A DNA stretch of 64,000 nucleotides from Rubritalea tangerina (lineage in GTDB: Bacteria; Verrucomicrobiota; Verrucomicrobiia; Verrucomicrobiales; Akkermansiaceae). A program made the position numbers and the translations under genes. Below, piece by piece: positions 15,134 to 23,877 of the stretch; position 1 is the first letter of the stretch; every line of letters begins with the position of its first letter. The DNA is taken from NCBI RefSeq assembly GCF_042683245.1, contig NZ_JBHUJB010000021.1, positions 1-64,000 of the forward strand. The letters are read 5' to 3'. Under the pieces are notes generated by a model. It had not been told where the DNA came from and searched no databases. It saw nothing but the letters and a program-made list of their open reading frames with translations.

Positions 15134-17305
15134 ATGAGTGCGATGTTTGAACTAGCGAGTGATTTTAGTCCACAGGGGGATCAGGGGCAGGCGATAGCTA
15201 AGATGGTGAAGTCATTGCAAGCGGGCAATGGTCACCAATCTGTGCTTGGGGTGACAGGTTCAGGAAAGACCTTCACGATGGCCAATATCATCAAGGAGGT
15301 GAATAAACCGACTTTGATAATGAGTCATAACAAGACATTGGCGGCTCAGCTTTATTCGGAATTTAAGACCTTCTTTCCCAATAATGCGGTAGAATATTTT
15401 GTTAGTTACTTCGATTACTACCAACCAGAGGCGTACATACCGGCATCTGACACCTATATTGAAAAAGACTCGGCGGTGAATGATGAGATCGAGCGACTGC
15501 GACTCAGTACGATGGGAAGTTTGATCACGCGTGAGGATGTGATCGTGATAGCATCTGTGAGTTGTATCTATGGTTTAGGATCTCCCGATGACTACAAAGA
15601 GATGATGTTGCCAGTGAGTGTGGGGATGGAGATCGGGAGGGATGAGTTTTTAGCGAAGTTGGTTGAGTTGTTGTTTGAGCGCAATGACATCGCATTTCAG
15701 CGTGGTCATTTTCGGGTGCGAGGTGATGTGGTAGAGATTCGTCCAGCCTACCTAGAGGATACCGCGATCAGGGTGGAGTTTTTTGGTGATGAAGTTGATC
15801 GTATTTCTGAAGTGACGGCCACCAGTGGGAGCAAGCGTGGTGACATGGAGCATTATTTGTTCTTCCCGGCCAAGCAATTCGTGTCATCGGGGCCAAAGAT
15901 GAAGGAGGCGATCAAGGCGATTCGCAAGGAGATGAAGGAAACGATTACTGCATTTGAGGCAGAAGGGAAATTAATCGAGGCTCAGCGTATTAGGATGCGG
16001 ACGGAGTATGATATCGAGATGATGCAAGAGATGGGGTTCTGTCAGGGGATTGAGAATTATTCTCGGCACATCACGGGAAGAGAGAAGGGGGCGAGGCCAT
16101 ATACTTTATTAGACTTTTTCCCAGAGGATTACCTTTTGTTAGTAGATGAGAGTCATGCGACAATCCCGCAAGTGGGTGGGATGTTTGAAGGGGATAAGAG
16201 TCGGAAAACGATGCTGGTGAACCACGGTTTTCGTTTGCCGAGTGCGTTGGATAATAGGCCATTACGATTTAATGAGTTTATGGAAATGACGCATCAGCGG
16301 GTGTATGTTTCGGCCACACCTGGTCCCTTCGAAATGATTAATTCTAGGCCTGAGAATAAGAAGTTTATTCCATGGAGTAAGGGGGATATGTCAGCGAATC
16401 AGGCTATCAAAAAGATTCGGAAGCAGATCCATCCAAGTCCGTCATCTGAGCCTTTGGAAGAATTTGAGGTGGCTAAACGTGGAGCGACATTAATCGCTGA
16501 GCAGATTATTCGACCGACAGGTTTGTTAGATCCAGTCTTGACCTTGCTACCCTTGGAGGGGCAAATCGACAAGACGATAGAATTGTGTCATGAACGCATT
16601 AAGAATCATGAGCGTGTATTGGTGACGACCTTGACTAAGAAGACTGCTGAAGATTTGGCGGATTATTTAGAAAAGGTGGGGTTAAAGGCGCGCTATTTAC
16701 ACGCTGACATTGATGCGATTGAGCGGGTAGAGATTTTACGAGCATTGAGGGCTGCGGAGTTTGATATTTTGATAGGAATCAACTTGTTGAGGGAGGGGTT
16801 GGATTTACCTGAAGTTTCATTGGTATGTATCTTAGATGCAGATAAGGAAGGGTTCTTGAGAAACGAGACCAGTTTGGTGCAGACAGCGGGCAGGGCTGCA
16901 AGGCACGTTCATGGTGAGTGTGTACTATTTTGCGATACGGTTACTGACTCTATCCAGCAACTGCTCGATATCACACAGTACCGCAGGGAGATGCAGATTG
17001 CCTACAATGAGAAGCATGGCATTGAGCCTAGGAGTGTGGTTCGTTCTGTGCAGCAAAGTTTGCAGCAGTACTCTGAAGAGAATAGTGGTGGTGAAGCTCA
17101 GATTAGGGTTGCTGAAGATGAGGTGACATACAATGCCATGGAAGTTATTTCTGAGCTTGAAGAGGAAATGCGTGAGGCTGCTGGCAAGTTAGAATTTGAG
17201 AGAGCGGCGCATTTGCGGGATCAGATAGAAGAGCTTCAGCGGCGCGAAAAAGAGCGTAGTGAAGCTCAAGGTAAGAAACAGAAGGTGGACTACCGGGATA
17301 TTTGA
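15134..17305 (+). CDS. uvrB: Excinuclease ABC subunit B
   Basis: Damage-verifying helicase of nucleotide excision repair; loads at lesions with UvrA and recruits UvrC. The 723 residues include Walker A LGVTGSGKTFTMANII, the beta-hairpin region EYFVSYFDYYQPEAYIP, DEIERLRLSTMGSLI, the DEAD-like LLVDESHATIPQ, helicase motifs YLHADIDAIERVEILR and GINLLREGLDLPEVSLV, and a C-terminal UVR motif (LEFERAAHLRDQIEELQ) for UvrC binding. Start at 15134 or at the ATG nine bases on (MFELASDF). It follows chrA by 12 bases and could be co-transcribed. Confidence 0.97.
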   Translation: MSAMFELASDFSPQGDQGQAIAKMVKSLQAGNGHQSVLGVTGSGKTFTMANIIKEVNKPTLIMSHNKTLAAQLYSEFKTFFPNNAVEYFVSYFDYYQPEAYIPASDTYIEKDSAVNDEIERLRLSTMGSLITREDVIVIASVSCIYGLGSPDDYKEMMLPVSVGMEIGRDEFLAKLVELLFERNDIAFQRGHFRVRGDVVEIRPAYLEDTAIRVEFFGDEVDRISEVTATSGSKRGDMEHYLFFPAKQFVSSGPKMKEAIKAIRKEMKETITAFEAEGKLIEAQRIRMRTEYDIEMMQEMGFCQGIENYSRHITGREKGARPYTLLDFFPEDYLLLVDESHATIPQVGGMFEGDKSRKTMLVNHGFRLPSALDNRPLRFNEFMEMTHQRVYVSATPGPFEMINSRPENKKFIPWSKGDMSANQAIKKIRKQIHPSPSSEPLEEFEVAKRGATLIAEQIIRPTGLLDPVLTLLPLEGQIDKTIELCHERIKNHERVLVTTLTKKTAEDLADYLEKVGLKARYLHADIDAIERVEILRALRAAEFDILIGINLLREGLDLPEVSLVCILDADKEGFLRNETSLVQTAGRAARHVHGECVLFCDTVTDSIQQLLDITQYRREMQIAYNEKHGIEPRSVVRSVQQSLQQYSEENSGGEAQIRVAEDEVTYNAMEVISELEEEMREAAGKLEFERAAHLRDQIEELQRREKERSEAQGKKQKVDYRDI

Positions 17306-17321
17306 TCTGTGAAAGACAGAA

Positions 17322-17354
17322 AAAGCGCGACAGCCCGGTGGCGTGTCGCGCTTT
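17322..17354 (-). terminator. Terminator between uvrB and the ABC-F gene
   Basis: Perfect 11-bp stem AAAGCGCGACA / TGTCGCGCTTT around GCCCGGTGGCG. The minus strand side is followed by TTTTTC (strong for the ABC-F gene); the plus side has only CTTTAG, so it acts less well on uvrB. Confidence 0.85.
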
Positions 17355-17383
17355 AGAGAGGATGAATGTTAGGTTGTGAGCGC

Positions 17384-18991
17384 TTAGGATGTCACGGCTG
17401 ATCTATCATCGTTGAGGCCGGACTTCTCAAGGAAGTAATCGTATCCACCACTGTACTTTGTGAGTGTGCCATTATTGACGTGTACGGTGGTTTCCGCGAG
17501 GTTACGGATGAAGTGGACATCGTGAGAGATGAAGAGGAGTGTGCCCTTATAGGAGCGCAGTGCTTGAACTAGAGCCTCGATGGAGAGGAGGTCAAGGTGA
17601 GTGGTAGGCTCATCCATCAGCAGTAAGTTAGGCGGATCGACGAGGAATTTAACGAGGTTCAGGCGGGATTTCTCGCCACCAGAGAGTACGCGCACACGCT
17701 TGAGGACATCATTTTTACGGAAGAGGAAGGAGCCGAGAATGGAGCGAGCTTCATCTTCGCGAAGTTCTGGGTTGGACGCCAAGACTTCGTCGAGCACGGT
17801 GTTAGACTCATTGAGGGTGAGAGCACGGTGCTGAGAGAAGTAGCCAATTTTAGTAGCGTAGCCAATTTCGACATCACCTTCCTGGACATCTTCGAAGCCT
17901 GCGATGATTTTCATCAATGTAGATTTACCAGCACCGTTGGGGCCGACGAGGGCGATACGGTCACCACGTTCGACGATGAAGTCGGTTTTGTCGTAGATGA
18001 TTTTGTCGCCGTATGCTTTGTGGACTTTCTTGAGTTCCGCGAGGATTTGGTTAGAGCGTGGTGGATCTGGGATGTTGAAGCGGAAAACTTTACGTGGTGC
18101 GATGGGTTTGACCAACTCACCTTTAAGTTTCTGGATCATCTTCATACGCTCATTGACTTGAGAAGCTTTTGATCCGACGTTGCGGAATTTATCTACAAAT
18201 TCTTGGATGCGTTCGATTTCCTTTTGTTGGTTGCGGTACTTTTGGACTTTTTGGTCGTAGCGCTTTTCGCGTTCTTTTTCGTAGGTCGAGTAGTTACCTG
18301 TGTAGGAGATGAATTTTTGTTCATCGATTTCGTAGACGGTTTCGATGATTTCATCCATGAAGTCGCGGTCGTGAGAAATCACGAGGAGGGCACCTGGGTA
18401 ATTCTGGAGGTAGCGTTGGAGCCAGATAAGTGAGATGAGGTCCAAGTGGTTGGTGGGCTCATCGAGCATGAGGAGGTCAGGCTCTTGGACGAGGAGGCGG
18501 GCGAGGTTGGCACGCATAATCCAACCACCAGAGAAGGAGCTTGCTGGTTGATCGATTTGTTCTGGTTTGAAGCCGAGGCCTGCGAGGATTTTTTTGGCTT
18601 TAGGTTCAAGTGAGTAGCCGTTATTGGCGTCGAAGGTGTCTTGAGCTTCGGCGAATGCAGGGTCATCGGTTTTGCCTGCGGCTTCGAGTTCACGCATGGT
18701 TTTGATGGCGTGAGCCATTTCTGGGGTGATACCGATGGCGAGTTCGAGCACGGTTTCCTCACCTGGGTCGCCAGCTTCCTGGGCGAGATAGCCAGTGATG
18801 GCGTATTCATCGATATCAGCTTCCCCTGCATCTGGTTCGTCTTGGCCGAGAATGATACGGAAGAGTGTGGATTTGCCTGCGCCGTTGGGACCAACAAGAG
18901 CGACGCGTTCGCCCCAGTTGATGGTCATTTTAGCTTCTTCGAAAAGAGTTCTCCCACCAATTGTCTTAGTGAGGTTGCGGATCGTTAACAT
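17384..18991 (-). CDS. ABC-F family ATPase (ribosome-associated, Uup/YbiT-like)
   Basis: Soluble protein with two ABC ATPase modules and no membrane part, which marks the ABC-F translation-factor class. First module: Walker A ALVGPNGAGKSTLFRIILG (residue about 33-51), signature FSGGWIMRANLARLL, Walker B LLMLDEPTNHLDL. Second module: ALVGPNGAGKSTLMKIIAG, signature LSGGEKSRLNLVKFL, LLLMDEPTTHLDL. Between them lies the helical linker rich in Lys/Glu (REKRYDQKVQKYRNQQKEIE) that contacts the ribosomal P site in this class. 535 residues, full length. The specific paralogue cannot be fixed by eye. Confidence 0.92.
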   Translation of the reverse strand: MLTIRNLTKTIGGRTLFEEAKMTINWGERVALVGPNGAGKSTLFRIILGQDEPDAGEADIDEYAITGYLAQEAGDPGEETVLELAIGITPEMAHAIKTMRELEAAGKTDDPAFAEAQDTFDANNGYSLEPKAKKILAGLGFKPEQIDQPASSFSGGWIMRANLARLLVQEPDLLMLDEPTNHLDLISLIWLQRYLQNYPGALLVISHDRDFMDEIIETVYEIDEQKFISYTGNYSTYEKEREKRYDQKVQKYRNQQKEIERIQEFVDKFRNVGSKASQVNERMKMIQKLKGELVKPIAPRKVFRFNIPDPPRSNQILAELKKVHKAYGDKIIYDKTDFIVERGDRIALVGPNGAGKSTLMKIIAGFEDVQEGDVEIGYATKIGYFSQHRALTLNESNTVLDEVLASNPELREDEARSILGSFLFRKNDVLKRVRVLSGGEKSRLNLVKFLVDPPNLLLMDEPTTHLDLLSIEALVQALRSYKGTLLFISHDVHFIRNLAETTVHVNNGTLTKYSGGYDYFLEKSGLNDDRSAVTS

Positions 18992-19281
18992 GGTGGGAGA
19001 CTTGCCGTGAATTACACTGATTTACAACTCAAAATTAGAGACTTGATGGCAAAATCTTCGTGAGATGAGGTCGTTAGGTCTAAGGAATGCGTAGACTTTC
19101 TAGTGGTTGTTACATGTGGCGGGCGAGAGCGTGATTTTTTTCATTTGTTCTAGTTGATTCTCATCTAATAGCTTGTGTTGAATTATTAGGATATGCTTAC
19201 AAAAAAAGTGCAGCGTTTCCTTGACGGATGTGGGGTATTGTGGTTTTCTCCGCCCGCAGCGCAACACCACGTGTTTCAAAA

Positions 19282-19355
19282 GCACCCGTAGCTCAATTGG
19301 ATAGAGCATCTGACTACGAATCAGAAGGTTAGGGGTTCGACTCCCTTCGGGTGTA
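19282..19355 (+). tRNA. tRNA-Arg(ACG), copy 1
   Basis: Acceptor GCACCCG/CGGGTGT, D arm GCTC/GAGC, anticodon stem TCTGA/TCAGA with loop CTACGAA (anticodon ACG, to be read as inosine), T arm AGGGG-TTCGACT-CCCTT, discriminator A. CCA is not encoded. A possible -35 TTGACG lies at about 19222, but the -10 is weak. Confidence 0.93.
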
Positions 19356-19405
19356 TTTTCTCTCTTGCAGAGGAGTTACACAAACAGTTGCGGTATTCAG
19401 AAAAA

Positions 19406-19479
19406 GCACCCGTAGCTCAATTGGATAGAGCATCTGACTACGAATCAGAAGGTTAGGGGTTCGACTCCCTTCGGGTGTA
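19406..19479 (+). tRNA. tRNA-Arg(ACG), copy 2
   Basis: Identical in sequence to the copy 50 bases upstream, including four bases before and six after the tRNA (unit 19278-19361 equals 19402-19485). It reflects a recent tandem duplication. A terminator follows at 19499. Confidence 0.93.
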
Positions 19480-19498
19480 TTTTCTGGAATGAAAATAG

Positions 19499-19525
19499 GC
19501 GAAGCCAATGGGCTTCGCTTTTTTG
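19499..19525 (+). terminator. Terminator of the tRNA-Arg pair
   Basis: Stem GCGAAGCC / GGCTTCGC with an AATG loop, followed by a run of seven T. It closes the tRNA transcript, before the convergent methyltransferase gene. Confidence 0.88.
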
Positions 19526-19562
19526 TTTTTATAAGGAGGTTGGCTGGGGGAGCTGGTGGGGA

Positions 19563-20573
19563 TTAGGCGCGTGCGAAGATACACTTAAAGCCTTTGTCTT
19601 CGACTAAGGTGCGGTGAGAGCGGAAAGTAGTGCGTATAAGTTCCTCGTAGGGGAGGTGAAGGTTTGCGACGAGGTAGAGTGAGCCACCGGGCTTTAGGAT
19701 GCGTGCGGCTTCACGAATGAATGTTTTACCGAGTTCGAAGCTTTGGTCTTGGGCTTCGTGGAATGGTGGGTTCATGACGACCCAATCGAATTGGCGACAG
19801 TGGTGGACGCCCGCTGTGACGTCGGCCCAGATGAATTCGGTATTTTGGTGATCTTGCAGGTTGCGTTTGGCACAATCGAGGGCGCGGGAGTCGAGTTCGT
19901 AGAGGACGAGTTCTCGGATGCGGTTTCTTGGGGTGTCGAGGATGGTTTTACTGAGGTAACCGTAGGCTGAGCCAAGGTCGGCGCCAGAGCCGAAGAAGGA
20001 TTCTTTCTCGAGGATTCTGGCAAGGAGCTGAGATCCTGTATCGAGTTTGTCAGCAGAAAATACGCCGGGGGTGGTTAGCAAGGAAGTGCCCTTGATGGCT
20101 TTGGGTTTTGCGAGGCTGGCCCATTTTCGTGCGAGTGCTGTGTCTGGTGCGCAGGAGGCATCGAATATGCGGCATTTAGATTTGCTCGAGTTTTCAGATT
20201 CGGGGAAGAGTTTAAGAATGTCTTTTTTGAGGCGAGAGGCGCCCATGCGGTTGGGGACTACGCTGATCCAGCGACCGCCTTGATTGAGAAGTTGGGAATA
20301 GGTACCTAGTTGGACGAGGTTTTCAGTGGCATTTTTTGTCGCAAAGTGGACGATGGTGTCGAAATTTTCTTTGGTGTTGGGGTGGGAGGTCATCCCTTGT
20401 TGCGCCCAAAGTTTGTGTTCGTTAGCGAGGTAGTTGACTGCTGTGAGGTCGGGATGGTCGTGGTTCCATTTGCCCGGCGTACCCTGGAGTATGAGGGTTT
20501 TTCCGCTCGGTGGTGGTGCTAACTCAAAGTAGTGGTTGAGGGCACTGGTGCAGAGTTTGTTGGCGCTAGACAT
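19563..20573 (-). CDS. RsmC/RlmG-type rRNA methyltransferase
   Basis: SAM-dependent guanine N2-methyltransferase family acting on 16S (RsmC, G1207) or 23S (RlmG) rRNA. The 336 residues have the two-domain form of this family: a degenerate N-terminal Rossmann half (about 1-165), then the catalytic half with the SAM-binding GADLGSAYGYLSKTIL (about residue 198) and the signature WVVMNPPFHEAQDQSFELG (about 263), followed by ILKPGGSLYLVANLHLPYE. Which rRNA base is modified cannot be told. Stands alone on the minus strand. Confidence 0.87.
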   Translation of the reverse strand: MSSANKLCTSALNHYFELAPPPSGKTLILQGTPGKWNHDHPDLTAVNYLANEHKLWAQQGMTSHPNTKENFDTIVHFATKNATENLVQLGTYSQLLNQGGRWISVVPNRMGASRLKKDILKLFPESENSSKSKCRIFDASCAPDTALARKWASLAKPKAIKGTSLLTTPGVFSADKLDTGSQLLARILEKESFFGSGADLGSAYGYLSKTILDTPRNRIRELVLYELDSRALDCAKRNLQDHQNTEFIWADVTAGVHHCRQFDWVVMNPPFHEAQDQSFELGKTFIREAARILKPGGSLYLVANLHLPYEELIRTTFRSHRTLVEDKGFKCIFARA

Positions 20574-20623
20574 TGGGGCGGATCCTTAATGAGTCGATGT
20601 GCTAAGTCCAGTGAATTTGCGGA

Positions 20624-21133
20624 CTACTGTGTAAAGGAAGCTTCACGGAGTAACCAACGGTTTTTTACGCGGGCGAAGTGTAATGTGGCTTCCAGCGAGA
20701 CATCTGATTGGCTGCGGTTTTTTAGCTTTGTGCTCAGATCGAAATGTGCGCGTACTTTGGCGGTAGTTTTATTGTGGTTGACGACTTGGATGGTTTGGTT
20801 GTTCACAGAAATCCAGTCGGCAGTCTCGGTGAGGTAGAGCAGAGCTGTTTTGGCGCGTTGTTCGGGGAGGGTGATAGGTTCGTTTGTTGCATAGGTGTGG
20901 GAGAATGCATCACTCATCGTTGGGTAGCTGATTGTGATGGTGTCATCAATGAGGTCACGGAGCTTTTCTGCTTTGTAGGCGCGCTCAATGCGTCCGGTTC
21001 CTTTTTCCATTTCGACACATTCAAGCAGTTCAGTAGTGCGCCTTTTGAGCACTTGCGCTGAGGAGAACCACCAGAAGAGGGTCGCTAGTATGAGGCTTGC
21101 AAAGGTGACGAAGATGAGAAGCTTTGGTTTCAT
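20624..21133 (-). CDS. Membrane-anchored small protein, possibly NTF2-like
   Basis: 169 residues. An N-terminal hydrophobic stretch (LLIFVTFASLILATLFWWF, residues 5-23) serves as a membrane anchor or uncleaved signal. The rest alternates helix and strand and ends with an ARVKNRWLLREASF type strand, as seen in NTF2-like/SnoaL folds, but I cannot name the family. A phrase such as VNNQTIQVVNHNKTTAKVRAH is split here as VNNQTIQVV and TTAKVRAHF. It ends 50 bases from the methyltransferase start, on the same strand. Confidence 0.6.
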   Translation of the reverse strand: MKPKLLIFVTFASLILATLFWWFSSAQVLKRRTTELLECVEMEKGTGRIERAYKAEKLRDLIDDTITISYPTMSDAFSHTYATNEPITLPEQRAKTALLYLTETADWISVNNQTIQVVNHNKTTAKVRAHFDLSTKLKNRSQSDVSLEATLHFARVKNRWLLREASFTQ

Positions 21134-21210
21134 GGGAAAATTGAAATTTTAAATGATAGCATCGATAGGATCAATTTTTGTCAGAGTCTAGGGTATGTTG
21201 CTATCTTTGG

Positions 21211-22212
21211 ATGCGCAAAGGTCTTTTCTTTAGTTTAGGGCTACTTATGTTAGGGCAAATGAGTTGTCAAAACCAGCGGCGAGCGGAGGTGGCACAAAAC
21301 CCAATACCGGTGGTGTATTCGGAGAGGTCGAGCATTGATCTATTTGGATTTGAGCGCTTGCATCCTTTTGATATTAAGAAATATGACAAGATTTATAATG
21401 GCTTGGTGAGGGACGGGTTTCTTGATCGATCCATGGTTCATCAGGCTGAGATGTTAGGGAGAGAGGATTTATTATTAATTCATACGGAAGCGTATTTAGA
21501 GGATTTAGGTGATAAGCGCTTGGTTGCTGGCTATCTGGAGGCGCCAATTTTGGCTAAGGTTCCAGGTGTGGACATTCGGCGTCAGGTTGTGGAGCCTTTC
21601 ATGATAGCTTCTGGAGGTACAGTGAAGGCGGGCAGATTAGCGGTAGAGCATGGTGCAGCGATTAACTTGGGTGGTGGGTACCACCATGCGATGCCTGGTC
21701 ACGGTGAGGGGTTTTGTTTGATTGCGGATGTTCCAATTGCGATTAGAAAACTACAGGCTGAGGGGGTTGTAGTTAGGGCCTTGATTGTGGATACGGATAT
21801 TCACCACGGAAATGGCAGCGTTGTTTGTTTGGGGGATGACGATAGCTGCTATACTTTTTCAATGCACGAGAGGCATCTTTATCCGCTGCACAAGCCAGAG
21901 GGTGATAGAGATGTTATCGTGCCTGAAGGTGTGAGTGATGAGGCATTTTGTGAGGTGTTAAGGAAGGAATTGCCTAAGATATTTTCTGAGGCGAAGCCTG
22001 ATATTGTATTTCACGTAGCGGGTTGTGATGCCTTGGCTGGTGATCCTTTAGCGAATGGAGGAATGACCGCTGCGGGGATCGCAAAGCGTGATGCGATGAT
22101 TTACGCGTATTGTAAGCAACACAATGTCCCGTATGTTATGACTTTGGCTGGAGGTTATTCCAAGGGAGCGTGGAAGGCTCAGTTAGAGAGCATTAAGAAC
22201 TTGATGCGATAG
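21211..22212 (+). CDS. Lipoprotein of the histone deacetylase/acetylpolyamine amidohydrolase fold
   Basis: The start is placed at MRKGLFFSLGLLMLGQMSCQN, giving a lipoprotein signal with Cys near residue 19; a TTG at 21178 would only add an unlikely tail. The rest is an arginase-deacetylase fold: GGGYHHAMPGHGEGFC (catalytic His pair), VDTDIHHGNGS (zinc-binding Asp-x-His), HVAGCDALAGDPLANGGMT (second zinc Asp) and LAGGYSKGAW. All zinc ligands of class I/acetoin-type deacetylases are present. Members of this fold are normally cytosolic, so export as a lipoprotein is unusual; substrate unknown. Confidence 0.85.
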   Translation: MRKGLFFSLGLLMLGQMSCQNQRRAEVAQNPIPVVYSERSSIDLFGFERLHPFDIKKYDKIYNGLVRDGFLDRSMVHQAEMLGREDLLLIHTEAYLEDLGDKRLVAGYLEAPILAKVPGVDIRRQVVEPFMIASGGTVKAGRLAVEHGAAINLGGGYHHAMPGHGEGFCLIADVPIAIRKLQAEGVVVRALIVDTDIHHGNGSVVCLGDDDSCYTFSMHERHLYPLHKPEGDRDVIVPEGVSDEAFCEVLRKELPKIFSEAKPDIVFHVAGCDALAGDPLANGGMTAAGIAKRDAMIYAYCKQHNVPYVMTLAGGYSKGAWKAQLESIKNLMR

Positions 22213-22226
22213 CAGATAGGTGAGCG

Positions 22227-23129
22227 CTATTTCGCTCTTGGGTGTGCTTTATCGTATGCTTCTTTCATGCGCTTGGTGCTGACATGGGTGTAGATTTGGG
22301 TGGTTGAAAGCGAGGCGTGTCCTAGGAGTTCTTGAACAGATCGGAGGTCAGCACCGTTATCGAGTAGATGGGTAGCGAAGGAATGGCGCAATTTGTGAGG
22401 GGTGATGTGAATTGGGATATTTGTCATGCTGAGGTATTTTTTTAGCATGGTGCCAATCGAGGTGGTAGAGATTTGTCTGCGGCTTTTATTGATAAAAAGT
22501 GGGCCTTCGTGGACGGATGCGGCTTGGCGGTATTTCTGGACGGCGTTGAGTGCGTAGCTGCCGATTGGAACCATGCGCTCTTTTGCCCCTTTTCCCAAGA
22601 CGCGAGCGATGCCTTGGGTGTGGTCGAGGTCATCGACTTTCAGGGCAGCTAATTCCGAGAGTCTCAGTCCGGTGGAATAGAAGAGTTCGAGGATGGCTGT
22701 GTCACGGAGAGGAAGCCACTCAGGAGCTTGTTTAGAAAGTTCAGCGTGGAGGGGAGCCTCGAGGAGCTCGATGATCTGTGATTGGTTGAGTACTGTGGGG
22801 AGTTTGCGTTCTTGTTTTGGTAATTGGAGTTCGACCAATGGGGATTTTGCGAGCCCTTGTCGGTGAACTAGGTATTTGTAGAAGGAACGCAGGGCTGAGA
22901 ACTTCAATCGGATGGTAGAGCGGGCCATGTCACTCTGCATGCAATGGTAGAGGTAGCTTCTAAAGTCCTCGAGTTCGCATTCTAGCCAGCCGGGGAAAGT
23001 CGACTCCTCCATAAAGCTTTGGAAGGCGTGCAATGCTTGGGAATAGTTTCTGAGGGTGCGATCAGATGCCGATTTTTCGACGCGTTGGAATTGGATGAAT
23101 GCGTCGGCGAGCTGATCGTCTTTGGTCAT
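22227..23129 (-). CDS. Tyrosine recombinase XerC/XerD
   Basis: Site-specific recombinase that resolves chromosome dimers at dif. 300 residues: N-terminal SAM-like core-binding domain (1-110), then the catalytic domain with STGLRLSELAALKVDDLD (first Arg), VLGKGAKERMVPIG (Lys), HKLRHSFATHLLDNGADL (His-x-x-Arg), LLGHASLSTTQIYTHV (His and the nucleophilic Tyr). It lacks the extra helix typical of integron integrases. It starts nine bases after the Fur-family gene and is probably in the same transcript. XerC versus XerD is not resolved. Confidence 0.93.
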   Translation of the reverse strand: MTKDDQLADAFIQFQRVEKSASDRTLRNYSQALHAFQSFMEESTFPGWLECELEDFRSYLYHCMQSDMARSTIRLKFSALRSFYKYLVHRQGLAKSPLVELQLPKQERKLPTVLNQSQIIELLEAPLHAELSKQAPEWLPLRDTAILELFYSTGLRLSELAALKVDDLDHTQGIARVLGKGAKERMVPIGSYALNAVQKYRQAASVHEGPLFINKSRRQISTTSIGTMLKKYLSMTNIPIHITPHKLRHSFATHLLDNGADLRSVQELLGHASLSTTQIYTHVSTKRMKEAYDKAHPRAK

Positions 23130-23138
23130 ATGGGGGTG

Positions 23139-23570
23139 CTATTTGGAAGCGCAATCTGGGCAGGTGCCGAAGAATTCTAATTCATGGTAGAGCCCGGAGA
23201 ATCCTGTGGATTCGGCAATTTCTTTTTCCAGTGCATGCACTGGGCAGGGAGCTTTGATAGCTTCAATTTTTCCGCATTCTGAGCAGATCAAGAAGTCTTG
23301 GTGTCGTCCTTCAAGGAGTAGGGTGAAGTAGGCTGCCCGCTCGTGCAGGCCAAGTCGGCGGACGATGCCTTTGTCCGTTAGGCGCTGTAGTAAGCGGAAG
23401 ACAGTAGCTCTGTCACATTGAGTGTTGAGATTATCATGTTCAGAGAGTTCAGCCAAAGTCATGGGGCGGGGGGTCGCTAACAATGTGTCGACGAGAAGCT
23501 CTAGTGCTTTGGTTCGGCGTAAGCCTGATGCTCGACATTGTTCAATGATGCTGGCTGTGGAATGTGTCAT
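23139..23570 (-). CDS. Fur-family metal-responsive repressor
   Basis: Winged-helix DNA-binding repressor controlled by a metal ion or peroxide. Start at MTHSTASIIEQCRASGLRRT (13 codons inside the longest frame); 143 residues. The DNA-binding part contains ATVFRLLQRLTDKGIVRRL; the dimerisation part has HQDFLICSECGKIEAI and a terminal GTCPDCAS, forming the structural Cys4 zinc site. The HHXHX metal site of classic Fur is less clear, so it could be Zur- or PerR-like. It is the first gene of a two-gene unit with the Xer recombinase. Confidence 0.88.
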   Translation of the reverse strand: MTHSTASIIEQCRASGLRRTKALELLVDTLLATPRPMTLAELSEHDNLNTQCDRATVFRLLQRLTDKGIVRRLGLHERAAYFTLLLEGRHQDFLICSECGKIEAIKAPCPVHALEKEIAESTGFSGLYHELEFFGTCPDCASK

Positions 23571-23789
23571 CACAAAGAATGTGCTATGGAGCATGGAAAT
23601 ATGCAAGCCCTAGCAAAGGGGGGAGAGGGTGAAATGGCATTATTGATTAAGTATGCAGGGCTTATGTGCAATCGCACTTCAAAACTGACAAATGCTATTT
23701 TTTGGGGGGCATGATACATTGCGCTACAGGAAAGAAAGGTAGGAGCGAGAACCTTGTTTCTAAGCCAGCGTTTCTCTTCAGTCATGCCT

Positions 23790-23877
23790 AGGAGCGGGGA
23801 TCCTAAATCACCGCCTTGCCAGTCAGTAAAGCATCTCCCATCGACCAGCAAATCAAATTGTCCACACCGCCTAGAGT
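23790..23877. repeat. Dispersed intergenic repeat, copy A
   Basis: Starts GTCATGCCTAGGAG and includes CACCGCCTTGCCAGTCA, CATCGACCAGCAAATC and TTGTCCACACCGCCTAG. The same blocks in the same order and spacing occur at 60828-60922. It lies between the Fur-family gene and the end of pbpC. Confidence 0.75.

Noticed and set aside
22227..23129. Tyrosine recombinase as the integrase of the attC cluster
   Set aside because: It has XerC/D length and motifs, is 18 kb away and lacks the extra helix typical of IntI; it pairs with a Fur-family gene instead.
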